Positions 25,075-34,303 of a stretch of 64,000 bases of DNA are shown one piece after another. Position 1 is the stretch's first letter. Each line of letters starts with the position of its first letter. Origin of the DNA: Spirochaetaceae bacterium (GTDB taxonomy: Bacteria; Spirochaetota; Spirochaetia; Treponematales; Treponemataceae); assembly GCA_017936665.1 (NCBI GenBank), contig JAGBFB010000029.1, positions 62,001 through 126,000 on the forward strand. Direction: 5' to 3'. The notes under the pieces are model-generated. The model ran no database searches, was not told the DNA's origin, and saw nothing but the letters and a program-made list of their open reading frames with translations. Made by a program: the position numbers and the translations under genes.

Positions 25075-26100
25075 ATGAATATTACTTTAGAAAAATTAAA
25101 AAAGACTTATACTTCTTCAGAAGGGACAGTTCAGGCTGTAAAGGAAGTAAGTTTAAAAATTCCTTCAAATAAAATTTTTGGTATTATCGGAAAGAGTGGT
25201 GCAGGTAAATCTTCTTTAGTTCGTTTAATCAGTTTGCTAGAAACTCCAGATGAAGGGAAAGTTTTTTATGATGATAAGCGAGTTGATAATCTTTCAAAAA
25301 AAGAATTGATTTTACAACGCCGTAGAATCGGAATGATTTTTCAGAACTTTGCTTTATTTTCTTCAAGAACTGCTGGTGAAAATATTGCTTATCCAATGGA
25401 AATTTGTGGAACAGATAAAAAGAAAATTGCAAGTAGAGTAGATGAACTTTTAGAAGTTGTAGGATTATCTGATAAAAAAAATTCTCCTATTAGTACTTTG
25501 TCTGGTGGTCAAAAACAACGAATTGCCATTGCTCGTGCTTTGGCAAATAATCCTGATGTGCTTTTTTGTGATGAAGCAACCAGTGCTTTAGATCCTCAGA
25601 CAACAAAATCAATTTTAAGTTTGATTCGTGATATTCAACAAAAGATGAATTTAACTGTTGTAATGATTACTCACCAAATGGAAGTTGTGCGAGATGCTTG
25701 CGATTATGTTGCAGTTCTCGACGATGGTCTTGTAGTAGAAGAGGGAAAGGTTTCTCAAATTTTTACTCATCCAAAATCTAGCGTAACTAAAGATTTCTTA
25801 TCTCATATTTCTGTTTCTTCTGAGGAAGCATCTAGCAGCGAAGAATTTGTTAGATGGTCTAATGATGGGGGAATCTATATTTTACGTTTTGAAAATACTC
25901 TTACAGGAGAGCCTATTTTAAGCCGTCTTGCGCAAGAACTTTCTATGGATTTTAATATTCGTGCTGGTGGTATTCAGCATTTGAACGAATTTGATGTAGG
26001 AACTATGCTTGTAGATTTTTACGGAAGCGATGAAAAAATTAATGAAGCAATTTCTTACTTAGAAAAAAACGGTGTAATCGTAGAAAAGGAGGAAAAGTAA
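25075..26100 (+). CDS. metN: Methionine ABC transporter ATP-binding protein
   Basis: The 341-aa ATPase has Walker A GKSGAGKSS, a Q-loop, signature LSGGQKQR, Walker B VLFCDEATSALD and an H-loop THQ, followed by the C-terminal NIL domain (about residues 265-341) that senses methionine in MetN. The start is ATG 25075 (MNITLEKL), preceded by AGGTGG; an upstream GTG at 25042 would add unconserved residues. TTGACA (25032) and TATAAA (25054) stand 16 bp apart but would start transcription at the Shine-Dalgarno, so the real promoter is uncertain. First gene of metNIQ. Confidence 0.95.
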   Translation: MNITLEKLKKTYTSSEGTVQAVKEVSLKIPSNKIFGIIGKSGAGKSSLVRLISLLETPDEGKVFYDDKRVDNLSKKELILQRRRIGMIFQNFALFSSRTAGENIAYPMEICGTDKKKIASRVDELLEVVGLSDKKNSPISTLSGGQKQRIAIARALANNPDVLFCDEATSALDPQTTKSILSLIRDIQQKMNLTVVMITHQMEVVRDACDYVAVLDDGLVVEEGKVSQIFTHPKSSVTKDFLSHISVSSEEASSSEEFVRWSNDGGIYILRFENTLTGEPILSRLAQELSMDFNIRAGGIQHLNEFDVGTMLVDFYGSDEKINEAISYLEKNGVIVEKEEK

Positions 26101-26101
26101 A

Positions 26102-26767
26102 TTGATTAACTGGTCAGAAATTTTAACATTAACAGGAAATGCTACTTTACAAACTCTTGCTATGGTAGGTGCTTCTACTGTTTTTTCAATGATATTAGGT
26201 TTACCTTTAGGAATTTTACTTTGTGTTACTGATCCCGATACAGGAATTATTCCAAAGCCAATTCTTTATCAAGTTATAACTAGAATTGTAAATGTTTTGC
26301 GTTCTTTTCCCTTTATCATTTTAATTATTCTGTTATTTCCTCTTTCAAGATTGATTTTAGGAACTTCTATTGGAACTGCTGCAACTATCGTGCCTTTATC
26401 TATCGCTGCTGCTCCTTTTGTTGCAAGAATTATTGAAACTGCCTTAAAAGAAGTTGATCCTTTAGTTGTTCAAGCTGCAAAATCAATGGGTTCTACAAAC
26501 TCACAGATTATTTTCAAAGTACTTTTACCCGAGGCAATGCCTTCTTTAGTTTCTGGTGTAACTTTGACAATTATCAACTTGATTGGATATTCTGCCATGG
26601 CTGGAGCTGTCGGTGGTGGTGGTCTTGGAGATTTAGCAATTCGTTATGGTTATCAAAGATTTAATACACCAATTTTGATTGCTTCTGTAATCGTAATTCT
26701 TGTTTTGGTTGAAGTTATTCAATTCATCGGTACTAAAATTACAAGTACCTTGATGAAGAAAAGATAA
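26102..26767 (+). CDS. metI: Methionine ABC transporter permease
   Basis: The 221-aa membrane protein has five or six hydrophobic segments and the permease EAA loop (KEVDPLVVQAAKSMG). It starts at TTG 26102, one base after the metN stop, with GGAGG at 26088-26092 inside the end of metN. Length and sequence (SAMAGAVGGGGLGDLAIRYG) match MetI. It forms the channel for methionine taken up by MetQ and powered by MetN. Confidence 0.95.
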   Translation: MINWSEILTLTGNATLQTLAMVGASTVFSMILGLPLGILLCVTDPDTGIIPKPILYQVITRIVNVLRSFPFIILIILLFPLSRLILGTSIGTAATIVPLSIAAAPFVARIIETALKEVDPLVVQAAKSMGSTNSQIIFKVLLPEAMPSLVSGVTLTIINLIGYSAMAGAVGGGGLGDLAIRYGYQRFNTPILIASVIVILVLVEVIQFIGTKITSTLMKKR

Positions 26768-26808
26768 TTTTATACAATACTACAAATTTATTTCAGGAGG
26801 AAATTAAA

Positions 26809-27603
26809 TTGAAAAACAAAATTTTATTTGTGGTTTTAGCTTTGGCTATGTTATGTTTTGTTGGCTGTTCAAAAAAAGATTCAAATGTTTTAACTGTAGG
26901 TGCAACACCAGAACCTCATGCAGCAATGCTAAAACTTGTTGAGGATAATCTTGCAGAAGAAGGAATTACTCTCAAGGTTATTGATTTTACAGATTATGTT
27001 ACTCCAAATGAAGCTTTAGAGGGTGGTCAACTTGATGCAAACTTCTTTCAACATCTTCCTTACATGGATTCTTTCAATGCAGAAAGAGGTTATCATCTTG
27101 TAAATGCTGGTGGAATTCACATTGAGCCAGTTGCTCTTTATTCTAAAAAAATTTCTTCTGTAGATGAAATTAAAGATGGTGCAACTATTGCAATCCCTAA
27201 CGATCCTACAAACGAAGGAAGAGCTTTATTGCTTCTTCAATCAGCTGGATTAATCAAACTTGATGAAAATGCAGGAATTACAGCAACTCCTCAAAACATT
27301 GTTGAAAATCCTAAGAACATTAAATTTCATGAGATTGAAGCTGCTTCATTACCTCGTGTTTTATTGGATGTAGATGCTGCTGTTATCAATGGTAACTATG
27401 CAATCCCTGCTGGTCTTAGTGCAAATACTGATGGTTTAGTTGTGGAAGGTGCTGATTCACCTTACGTAAACATCATTGCAGTAAAAGAGGGGAATGAAAC
27501 ATCTGAAAAAATTGTTGCACTTGTAAAAGCTCTTCAAAGTGAAGAAGTTGCAGAGTTTATTGCAGAAAAATATCCTAACGGTGAAGTTGTAAAAGTATTT
27601 TAA
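26809..27603 (+). CDS. metQ: Methionine-binding lipoprotein (NlpA/MetQ family)
   Basis: The 264-aa lipoprotein has a signal peptide ending CFVGC (lipidated Cys20) and the NlpA fold, with LTVGATPEPHAAMLK at the mature N-terminus and GGQLDANFFQHLPYMD, a conserved ligand-binding segment. It captures D/L-methionine outside the membrane. The start is TTG 26809 with AGGAGG 9 nt upstream. A bidirectional terminator follows. MetN and MetI upstream in the same order confirm the assignment. Confidence 0.95.
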   Translation: MKNKILFVVLALAMLCFVGCSKKDSNVLTVGATPEPHAAMLKLVEDNLAEEGITLKVIDFTDYVTPNEALEGGQLDANFFQHLPYMDSFNAERGYHLVNAGGIHIEPVALYSKKISSVDEIKDGATIAIPNDPTNEGRALLLLQSAGLIKLDENAGITATPQNIVENPKNIKFHEIEAASLPRVLLDVDAAVINGNYAIPAGLSANTDGLVVEGADSPYVNIIAVKEGNETSEKIVALVKALQSEEVAEFIAEKYPNGEVVKVF

Positions 27604-27620
27604 TTAAACTTCTTTAATTT

Positions 27621-27695
27621 AAAAGGCTGTCAGATAAGTGAAGTTATGCTTAATGAAATTTCAGTATAAACTTTGAATCTTAGACAGCCTTTTTT
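27621..27695. terminator. Bidirectional terminator after metQ
   Basis: AAAAGGCTGTC (27621-27631) pairs with GACAGCCTTTT (27683-27693), followed by T on the plus strand; the minus strand also ends in T. The loop is long (about 50 nt). It serves the convergent metNIQ operon and the 27705-29243 gene. Confidence 0.75.
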
Positions 27696-27704
27696 GTTTT
27701 AAAT

Positions 27705-29243
27705 TTATTTTTTTAAGAATAATTGCATTAAAGTAACAAAGTTATAAATCATCTTGTAAATATTTACGCCCATTTCCTTAATTGGTTTTTCAGAATAATG
27801 TTCAAGTTCTTTCCAGTTTATCAATAATTGGGGTTTGCTTTTTTCTGTATCTTCAATTAAGTTTTTTAATTCTCTTGCAAAGGTTACTAGTTGTTGAGAC
27901 CCCATTGTGAGAATTGAAAGGGCTTTATCATTTATATCACCTAATTGTGTTCTGATATATCTTGCAGAATCTTTATCTCTATCACAGCGAATAAGTAAAT
28001 TTTTTAATTTGATTCCAAGTTCTGTGTCGTCTGATAAAGAATTGTCAAAATCGCTTATTTGATCAGAAACTGTCAATATTGCGTGATATGTATCTGAAAG
28101 TTGATTAGAAAGTGCAGAAGAAACCCATTTTCCTCTAACAAGAACTAAATCTGTGTATTCACGAATATCTTTTTTGAAAAAGTCTATTAAAAAGGCTTTC
28201 ATGTAGTTCATAGGTTGATAGTGGAGATATCCTGTAATATTTTTCTTTGCGTACACAGTATTTGCATTTTCATTATAGTTTTTTAATCTTGTAACGTTTG
28301 TTGAACCAAATAAATTTTTTAATATTTCTTCTACTTTGGAATTTGTTTTTGCTTGTTCAATTTTTTTTAGTGTTTGAGTAGTTTGATTTCTTATTTTTTC
28401 TAGGTAAGGTTCAAAAATCTGTTCTTGATTTATGTTTATGGATTGTTTATAAACTGGATTTTTAGTTATAAGTTTAATAATCATTTCAAAAACTTTAGAA
28501 TCTCTTAGATTTCTAAGTCTTATCATAAGTTTATTCCATGCAACGGCTTGTACAGGTTCTACTCCTTTCAAACTTTTGAATAATTGCATAACTGGAGTCC
28601 AATCTTCTGTAAACGGCAATGCCCAAGCAACTTCAGTAAAATCGATTAAGTCATCACTAATATATTCTGCTCGGATTGTATCAAATTTAGGAATATAGTT
28701 AAAATCTCGTTCTTTTAGACCTGAATCAAATTTTTTTAGCAAGAAAAAATAATCAAAAGAACAAAATTCTTTGAATGCTGCAATTTTTGAATATAATTTA
28801 TCGATTTGTTGTATTTTTTCTGTATCAAAATCTGTAATAAAGGTTGATAAGTTAGTTTTTATTTGTTCAGATAACTGATTTATTGGAACTGTTTTTGCCT
28901 GTTCTAAAATTGATTCTTCTGTAAGTTTACTTGCAAGTTCATGTTGATTTTCTGTTAGAGCATGATTTATTACTGCATTTTTGATAGCATTAGGATTTTG
29001 AATTCCTTGAATCATTGCTTGTGCAGGTGCAATAATCTTGTAAATATCATAAAAGAATTTGGCAAGTTGAGGTAAAGCCTCATCTGAAGAATATTTATAG
29101 AATTTGTATTTGGAATGAGATAATTCTTTTGCCGTAGCTTTTAGTAATCGTTTTTTCTCTGCTTCAGGATCTGAATTTCCTAGAAACATTGAGATAAGTC
29201 TTTGAAAGAAATTTTCTTCAGTGTTTATTTTGTCTTTTGCCAT
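27705..29243 (-). CDS. Spirochaete-type hypothetical protein, DUF5312-like, 512 aa
   Basis: The 512-aa cytoplasmic protein is helical and charged. Features include an N-terminal NFFQRLISMFLGNSDPEAEKKR and a central FDYFFLLKKFDSGL. It matches my memory of DUF5312, a family limited to spirochaetes, whose function is unknown. No signal peptide or membrane helix is seen; LINWKELEHYSEKPIKEMG near the C-terminus is another likely conserved block. It is a single gene between metQ and the rnf operon, both flanked by terminators. Confidence 0.7.
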   Translation of the reverse strand: MAKDKINTEENFFQRLISMFLGNSDPEAEKKRLLKATAKELSHSKYKFYKYSSDEALPQLAKFFYDIYKIIAPAQAMIQGIQNPNAIKNAVINHALTENQHELASKLTEESILEQAKTVPINQLSEQIKTNLSTFITDFDTEKIQQIDKLYSKIAAFKEFCSFDYFFLLKKFDSGLKERDFNYIPKFDTIRAEYISDDLIDFTEVAWALPFTEDWTPVMQLFKSLKGVEPVQAVAWNKLMIRLRNLRDSKVFEMIIKLITKNPVYKQSININQEQIFEPYLEKIRNQTTQTLKKIEQAKTNSKVEEILKNLFGSTNVTRLKNYNENANTVYAKKNITGYLHYQPMNYMKAFLIDFFKKDIREYTDLVLVRGKWVSSALSNQLSDTYHAILTVSDQISDFDNSLSDDTELGIKLKNLLIRCDRDKDSARYIRTQLGDINDKALSILTMGSQQLVTFARELKNLIEDTEKSKPQLLINWKELEHYSEKPIKEMGVNIYKMIYNFVTLMQLFLKK

Positions 29244-29292
29244 ACTAATATAATGTTAGAAAATTTACTAATTGTCAACGGTTATATAGAAT

Positions 29293-29343
29293 AAAAAAGG
29301 CATCTAAAAGTTCAGTAAGACAAAACTTGTTAGATGCCTAAAA
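29293..29343 (-). terminator. Terminator of the rnf operon
   Basis: GGCATCTAA (29299-29307) pairs with TTAGATGCC (29330-29338), extended by AAGTT/AACTT inside the loop. On the minus strand the stem is followed by six T. It lies 21 bp after rnfB. Confidence 0.8.
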
Positions 29344-29363
29344 TTAAGTTTCTTAGTTATTTG

Positions 29364-30158
29364 TTAAATTAGTGATAAAACTTTTGTAGGACAACCGTTT
29401 ACACAATCACCGCAAGCAGTACATTTTGCATAATCCACAACTGGAATTAAATCTACAAGATGGATTGCTTCTTCTTTACAGAGTTTTTCACATTTTCCAC
29501 ATTTTATACAACCTGTTTTGCAAAGTTTAAGGATTTGTGTTTTGTTTGGATTTTTGTTAGAACATCCCACAAAGGCACCTTTTGTTTCTGCATTCATTGT
29601 TGATAAAATTTTTTGCGGACAAGTTTTTACACAAAGGCCACATCCTGTACATTTTTCTCTATCAATATGAGGAAGTCCATCTTCACCAATTTTTATGGCA
29701 TCGAATTTACAAACTTCAACGCAGTCTCCAAACCCGATACAGCCCCAACTACAAAATTTTGTTCCGTTAATTGCAATTTTTGCTCCAGCACAAGATGGAA
29801 CTCCTGTGTAAACTCCTTTTGCAAGGGCTTTGTCGCAACTTCCTTGACAGGCAAGAACTGCAACTTTTTGAACAGCATTTGTTTCTACACCAAGAATTTT
29901 TCCGATGGCTTTTGCTGTTGCAACTCCACCTGCTGTACATCCGTCTGCTGGTGCTTTTCCTGCGGCACAAGCGGCTGCAAATCCATCACAACCTGGATAT
30001 CCACATCCACCACAGTTTCCACCTGGCAAACATTTTCTAATTTTTGCAACTGTAGGATCAACTTCTACATGAAAAACTTTTTTGAAGAATCCTAGTAAAA
30101 ATCCTAAAATTAAAGCTAAAACTGCTGAAATTATAAATGTAAATAAAATTGTTGTCAT
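29364..30158 (-). CDS. rnfB: Rnf complex ferredoxin-like subunit RnfB
   Basis: The 264-aa protein has one N-terminal membrane helix, then a 4Fe-4S domain (CLPGGNCGGCGYPGCDGFA), further Cys pairs around residues 105-145, and ferredoxin-type CxxCxxCxxxCP motifs in the second half (CTGCGLCVKTCP, CIKCGKCEKLC, CTACGDCVNGCP). It receives electrons from reduced ferredoxin and passes them into the complex. It is the last gene of the operon, 12 bp after rnfA, and is followed by a terminator. The number of Fe-S motifs is high, as in clostridial-type RnfB. Confidence 0.95.
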   Translation of the reverse strand: MTTILFTFIISAVLALILGFLLGFFKKVFHVEVDPTVAKIRKCLPGGNCGGCGYPGCDGFAAACAAGKAPADGCTAGGVATAKAIGKILGVETNAVQKVAVLACQGSCDKALAKGVYTGVPSCAGAKIAINGTKFCSWGCIGFGDCVEVCKFDAIKIGEDGLPHIDREKCTGCGLCVKTCPQKILSTMNAETKGAFVGCSNKNPNKTQILKLCKTGCIKCGKCEKLCKEEAIHLVDLIPVVDYAKCTACGDCVNGCPTKVLSLI

Positions 30159-30169
30159 CTAAATCCACC

Positions 30170-30748
30170 TTATTTTATTAAACCTGCAAAGCCACCAAAT
30201 GCTAAAGATAACAATCCTGCTGCAACAAATAAGATAGGTGTTCCTTTTACAAAGGCAGGTACATTTGCGATTTTTATTCTAGAACGAATTCCAGACATCA
30301 AAATCATTGACATTAAAAATCCACAAGCGATTCCTAATGCATAAACAATTGATTCTACAAATGAATATTCTTTACTAATAACATTTAATGTAACTGCAAG
30401 AATTGCACAGTTTGTTGTAATCAAGGCAAGATAAACTCCCATTGAACTGTACAAACTTGGTGCAGATTTTTTTAAGTAAAATTCAACAAGTTGAACAAGA
30501 GATGCGATTACTAAAATAAAAATCAAAGTTTGCAAAAATTGTAGATTCAATGGTGCTAAAATAAAGTGATATAAAGGATATGTTACAACTGTAGCTAAAA
30601 CCATAACGAAAGAAGTTGCAATCCCCATTCCAATGGCTTTTCCTGTATCACTTGTCATTCCGATAAAAGGACACAAAGCTAAAAACTGAATAAGAACAAC
30701 ATTATCTATCAACATAGATTTTAAAAAGATACTTAATAAATCGTTCAT
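30170..30748 (-). CDS. rnfA: Rnf complex membrane subunit RnfA
   Basis: The 192-aa protein has six hydrophobic segments and the RnfA pattern near the N-terminus (MLIDNVVLIQFLALCPFIG), with a conserved Cys in NCAILAVTLNV. With RnfE it forms the symmetric membrane pair that holds a 2Fe-2S cluster and lies on the ion path. The stop of rnfE overlaps its start by one base. Length equals that of E. coli RsxA (193 aa). Confidence 0.95.
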   Translation of the reverse strand: MNDLLSIFLKSMLIDNVVLIQFLALCPFIGMTSDTGKAIGMGIATSFVMVLATVVTYPLYHFILAPLNLQFLQTLIFILVIASLVQLVEFYLKKSAPSLYSSMGVYLALITTNCAILAVTLNVISKEYSFVESIVYALGIACGFLMSMILMSGIRSRIKIANVPAFVKGTPILFVAAGLLSLAFGGFAGLIK

Positions 30749-31344
30749 TATTTTTCACCTCTTTTTCTAATTAATGTTGTTACTGCAATAAACATTGCAA
30801 ATACAAAAAATCCACCTGGTGCTTTTGAGAAAAATCCGATAGTGAATTCTTCTGGTAAAATTTGAAATCCTAAAAGAGTTCCATAACCTAAAAGTTCTCT
30901 TACAAAAGAGATTCCTGTTAAAACCCACAAATATCCTAATCCCATTCCTAAGGCATCTAGGAAAGATTCTCCAACAGTTCTTTTAGAAGCAAAAGATTCA
31001 ACTCTTCCCATGATGATACAGTTTACAACAATCAATGGAATAAAAACTCCCATGGATTTTGATAAATCAGGAAGATAGGCTTGCATCAACAAATCTACGA
31101 TTGTAACAAAAGTTGCAATTACAATGATAAAAATTGGAATACGAATTGAATCTGGAATTAACTTTCTAAAAAGACTTATGATGATTTCACTCATTACAAG
31201 AACAAAGGTCATCGCTAATCCCATTCCAAGACCGTTTAGCACTTCTGTAGTTACTGCTAAAGAAGAGCAAAGTCCAATCATCAATACTAAAAGAGGATTT
31301 TCTTTTACTAATCCATTTGTAAAAATATCTAAATATTTTTTCAT
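30748..31344 (-). CDS. rnfE: Rnf complex membrane subunit RnfE
   Basis: The 198-aa protein has six hydrophobic segments and RnfE/NqrD features: FTNGLVKENPLLVLMIGLCS at the start and NCIIMGRVESFASK in the middle, whose Cys helps hold the 2Fe-2S cluster. It pairs with RnfA in inverted topology. The start overlaps rnfG by 4 bp. The gene order C-D-G-E-A-B is the clostridial and spirochaete one. Confidence 0.95.
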   Translation of the reverse strand: MKKYLDIFTNGLVKENPLLVLMIGLCSSLAVTTEVLNGLGMGLAMTFVLVMSEIIISLFRKLIPDSIRIPIFIIVIATFVTIVDLLMQAYLPDLSKSMGVFIPLIVVNCIIMGRVESFASKRTVGESFLDALGMGLGYLWVLTGISFVRELLGYGTLLGFQILPEEFTIGFFSKAPGGFFVFAMFIAVTTLIRKRGEK

Positions 31345-31913
31345 TTTGAAATCTCCTCTTGATTTTCTGTGTTGAGATATTTTGCTGCTTCTTGAGTTGA
31401 AACTTTTAAGATATTTCCAATTCCCTGTCTGGTGATTGTTGCTCCTGAAAGTCCGTCAATATCTTCGTGGGCAGAAAATTTATCATCAATGGATTTTCCT
31501 GCAAACTGTGTGTAAAATTCTGGTTTTAAGGCATTTTGTCCAAATCCTGAAGTATCAGAAATTGATAAAATTTTTATGCTAGAAATTGTACGATTAGGCA
31601 AAATTCCTGTTAAAATTGTTGCTTTATCGTAGGTTGGTCCTGTTGCTTGAACTACAACTCCTAAAGTTTTATCCCCTGATTTTGCAATATAAAGTTGTTC
31701 TATTGAAACACCTTCTTTTGTTTCAGGTGTAAAATTTTCAGGACTAACAAAATCTGTAGCATCTGCAAAAATTTCTTTTAATCCTGCTGTAAGTTCTTGA
31801 TTTTTTACAGCTTGAATTGCTGGTAATGTTGCGTTATTTACAAAGGCTAAAAGTACACAGGCAACAGAAGCAAAAGCGGCTAGAACTAAAGCTAATTTTA
31901 TCATTTGTTTCAT
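31341..31913 (-). CDS. rnfG: Rnf complex flavoprotein subunit RnfG
   Basis: The 190-aa protein has one N-terminal membrane helix and an extracytoplasmic FMN-binding domain. Residues 156-159 (SGAT, in DGLSGATITR) form the flavinylation motif in which Thr159 would carry covalent FMN. It hands electrons between RnfD and the cytoplasmic half of the complex. The start overlaps rnfD by 4 bp. No gene for the ApbE flavin transferase needed for this modification is in the window. Confidence 0.95.
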   Translation of the reverse strand: MKQMIKLALVLAAFASVACVLLAFVNNATLPAIQAVKNQELTAGLKEIFADATDFVSPENFTPETKEGVSIEQLYIAKSGDKTLGVVVQATGPTYDKATILTGILPNRTISSIKILSISDTSGFGQNALKPEFYTQFAGKSIDDKFSAHEDIDGLSGATITRQGIGNILKVSTQEAAKYLNTENQEEISK

Positions 31914-32872
31914 GCTTTGCCTCCAAATTTATATCCGTATTTTCTTGAGGTAAGTTTGTTCAAAAATGGTGTTAAAGCATTCATGATTAAAATACTAAAC
32001 ATAACGCCTTCTGGGTAACCACCAAATTTTCTTATTAAAAAGGTGATAAGTCCACAACCAATACCAAAAACAATTCTTCCCCAAGATGTAACTGGAGTTG
32101 TGGCATAATCTGTTACCATGAAAACTGCCCCAAATAATAATCCTCCAGAAATCAATGCCATTGTAACATCGCCTCCTGAAAGTAAAGTTGCTAATGCCAC
32201 AGTGATTATCATTGAGATTGTTGCTTTGCCGTCAATTATTTTTGTAACTAAAAGATAAACAAAGGCAAGTAAAATTAAAGCAATACTTGTTTCTCCGATA
32301 CATCCTGCTCTGTTTCCTAAAAAATATTGCAAATAGGTATCGGAATTTGCTGTAAAAGTTCCTGCTTTTACTGTTGATAGAATTGTTGCAGAAGAAATTG
32401 CATCAACTCCTGAATTAACTGGTTCTAACCAAGTTGCTCCCAATGCAGAAGGAAAACTTACAAACATAAATGCTCTTCCTGCCAAGGCTGGATTAAAAAC
32501 GTTTGCTCCAAGCCCTCCAAAAAATCCTTTTGCTACGATAATTGCAAAGGCTGAACCTAAAATTGTCATCCAAACTGGTGTTGTTGGAGGTAGAACCAAT
32601 GCAAGTAAAATTCCAGTAACGGCTGCAGAACAATCTTTTATTGCAATTTTCTGTTTTGTTGCCATTTGAAAAAGCATTTCAAAAACAACACAACAAGCTG
32701 TTGAAACAATCAGTGTTACTAAGGCTGAATAACCAAAAAGAATTACTCCGTATACACATAATGGCAAAAGAGCAATAATTACTCCTAGCATAATTCCAGA
32801 TGTGGAAGATTTATCTGAAAAGTGAGGGCTAGAAGAAAGGTAAATTTCATTTTCATCTGATTTTGACATCAT
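31910..32872 (-). CDS. rnfD: Rnf complex membrane subunit RnfD
   Basis: The 320-aa protein has about ten membrane segments and NqrB/RnfD features (FFGGLGANVFNPALAGRAF). Residues 160-163 (SSAT, in DAISSATIL) correspond to the covalent FMN site, usually written SGAT or TGAT, with Thr163 as acceptor. RnfD is thought to carry the Na+ or H+ path. The start overlaps rnfC by 4 bp. The SSAT variant keeps Ala and Thr, so flavinylation is still expected. Confidence 0.95.
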   Translation of the reverse strand: MMSKSDENEIYLSSSPHFSDKSSTSGIMLGVIIALLPLCVYGVILFGYSALVTLIVSTACCVVFEMLFQMATKQKIAIKDCSAAVTGILLALVLPPTTPVWMTILGSAFAIIVAKGFFGGLGANVFNPALAGRAFMFVSFPSALGATWLEPVNSGVDAISSATILSTVKAGTFTANSDTYLQYFLGNRAGCIGETSIALILLAFVYLLVTKIIDGKATISMIITVALATLLSGGDVTMALISGGLLFGAVFMVTDYATTPVTSWGRIVFGIGCGLITFLIRKFGGYPEGVMFSILIMNALTPFLNKLTSRKYGYKFGGKA

Positions 32873-34206
32873 TTACTCCCTGTTTTGTTTTGCATTAAAT
32901 TTCTTACAGTTTGTTTTCCCATTCTAAATCGTTGAACAAGTTTTACATTTCCTGGACAAACATAGGAACAACATCCACATTCAATACAATCCATAAGACC
33001 ATATTTTTTTGCACTTTCTATATTGTTTGCTTTTAATTCTCTAATCATCATTACTGGAGTTAATCTGATAGGACAGGCTTTTACACATCTTCCACAACCA
33101 ATACAAATTCCTTCCGGATTTAAGTCTGCTTCTTTTTCTGTAAGGAAGGTAACTCCTGATGTATTTTTTACCACAGGAAAACTTGTATTTGCACAAGAAA
33201 ATCCCATCATAGGCCCACCTGAGATTATCTTTTTTACGTTTTTATCAAGGGTGATTACTTCTGGAATTAAATCTGAAATCAAAGTTCCAATAGGAACTAC
33301 TACATTTTTTTGAGTTTGACATGCACCTCCAGAAAGAGTTAATGCTCTATCAATTAAAGGTTTTCCTTCTCTAAAGGCTTCTGAAATTGCGCACATTGTA
33401 CCAATATTGCTGATTACGCAACCTACATCCGCTGGTAATTTTCCTGCTGGAATTTCTTTTTTTAGTACGGCTTTTACAATGCTTTTTTCGCCACCTTGTG
33501 GGTATTTAGTTTTTACAAGTACAACGCTCATAGAATCTTTGTAACCAAGTTTTTCTATTGCTGTTTGCAATATTGGAAGACAATTTTTTTTGTTATCTTC
33601 AAGAACGATAATTCCTTGTTCTGCTTCAGTAATTTTCATTTCGATGAATAATCCATCGATGATTTTTTCTGAAGATTCAAGAATTGTTCTGTAGTCTATG
33701 GTTAGGTAAGGTTCACATTCTGCGGCGTTGCCTAAAATATATTTTATTTTTTTATCTTTAGGAGGATTTAATTTTACATGAGTTGGGAAAGCTGCTCCTC
33801 CCATACCAACTATTCCTGCTTCTCTTATGCGTGCAAGGGCTTCTTCTTTTGTACAATTTTCAGGATTTAGAGGTTCCATAAAATCTGTACGGTCAGAGCC
33901 ATCGTCTTCTATTACGATGCAAAGGCTATCCATATTGCCTGCTACTGGACGCATTTCAATCTTTTTTACCACCCCAGAAATTGATGAATGAACAGGGGCT
34001 GACATAAATGCATCTGATTGTGCAATTTTTTGTCCACGACTAACTAAATCCCCAACTTTTACTAAAGGTTGATTAGGTGCACCACCTTGAGTAACGGGAA
34101 TACTAACTAATTTTGTTGAAGGAAAGGCTTTTTCAATTTTATAATTTTCTGAAAGATCCTTGTGTTCTGGTGGATGAATGCCACCTTTAAATGTAAAACT
34201 TCTCAT
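32869..34206 (-). CDS. rnfC: Rnf complex NADH-binding subunit RnfC
   Basis: The 445-aa peripheral protein starts with the RnfC motif FKGGIHPPEHKD. It then has an NADH/FMN domain (GMGGAAFPTHVKL, NAAECEPYLTIDYR) and ends with two ferredoxin-type clusters (CIGCGRCVKACP and CIECGCCSYVCP). It carries the NAD+/NADH site on the cytoplasmic face. As first gene of rnfCDGEAB it is read divergently from the barrel gene at 34304. E. coli RsxC is longer because of an Ala/Lys-rich tail that is absent here. Confidence 0.95.
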   Translation of the reverse strand: MRSFTFKGGIHPPEHKDLSENYKIEKAFPSTKLVSIPVTQGGAPNQPLVKVGDLVSRGQKIAQSDAFMSAPVHSSISGVVKKIEMRPVAGNMDSLCIVIEDDGSDRTDFMEPLNPENCTKEEALARIREAGIVGMGGAAFPTHVKLNPPKDKKIKYILGNAAECEPYLTIDYRTILESSEKIIDGLFIEMKITEAEQGIIVLEDNKKNCLPILQTAIEKLGYKDSMSVVLVKTKYPQGGEKSIVKAVLKKEIPAGKLPADVGCVISNIGTMCAISEAFREGKPLIDRALTLSGGACQTQKNVVVPIGTLISDLIPEVITLDKNVKKIISGGPMMGFSCANTSFPVVKNTSGVTFLTEKEADLNPEGICIGCGRCVKACPIRLTPVMMIRELKANNIESAKKYGLMDCIECGCCSYVCPGNVKLVQRFRMGKQTVRNLMQNKTGSK

Positions 34207-34241
34207 ACTTATATTTTATTGTGCTAAAGCCCTGTCGTCAA

Positions 34242-34270
34242 TAGACTTTTGATGATAGGTTGTATATAAT
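34242..34270 (+). promoter_or_regulatory. Promoter of the UPF0164 barrel gene
   Basis: TAGACT (34242-34247) and a perfect TATAAT (34265-34270) are 17 bp apart, with GGAGG at 34291-34295 and ATG at 34304. The -35 box is weak. Confidence 0.55.
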
Positions 34271-34303
34271 AGAACAACGTTATTTACTTTGGAGGAAAAA
34301 CCT

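Noticed and set aside
29613-30095. Cys/Thr-rich protein on the strand opposite rnfB
   Set aside because: It mirrors the Cys- and Gly-rich codons of the Fe-S subunit in reverse and has no ribosome-binding site.
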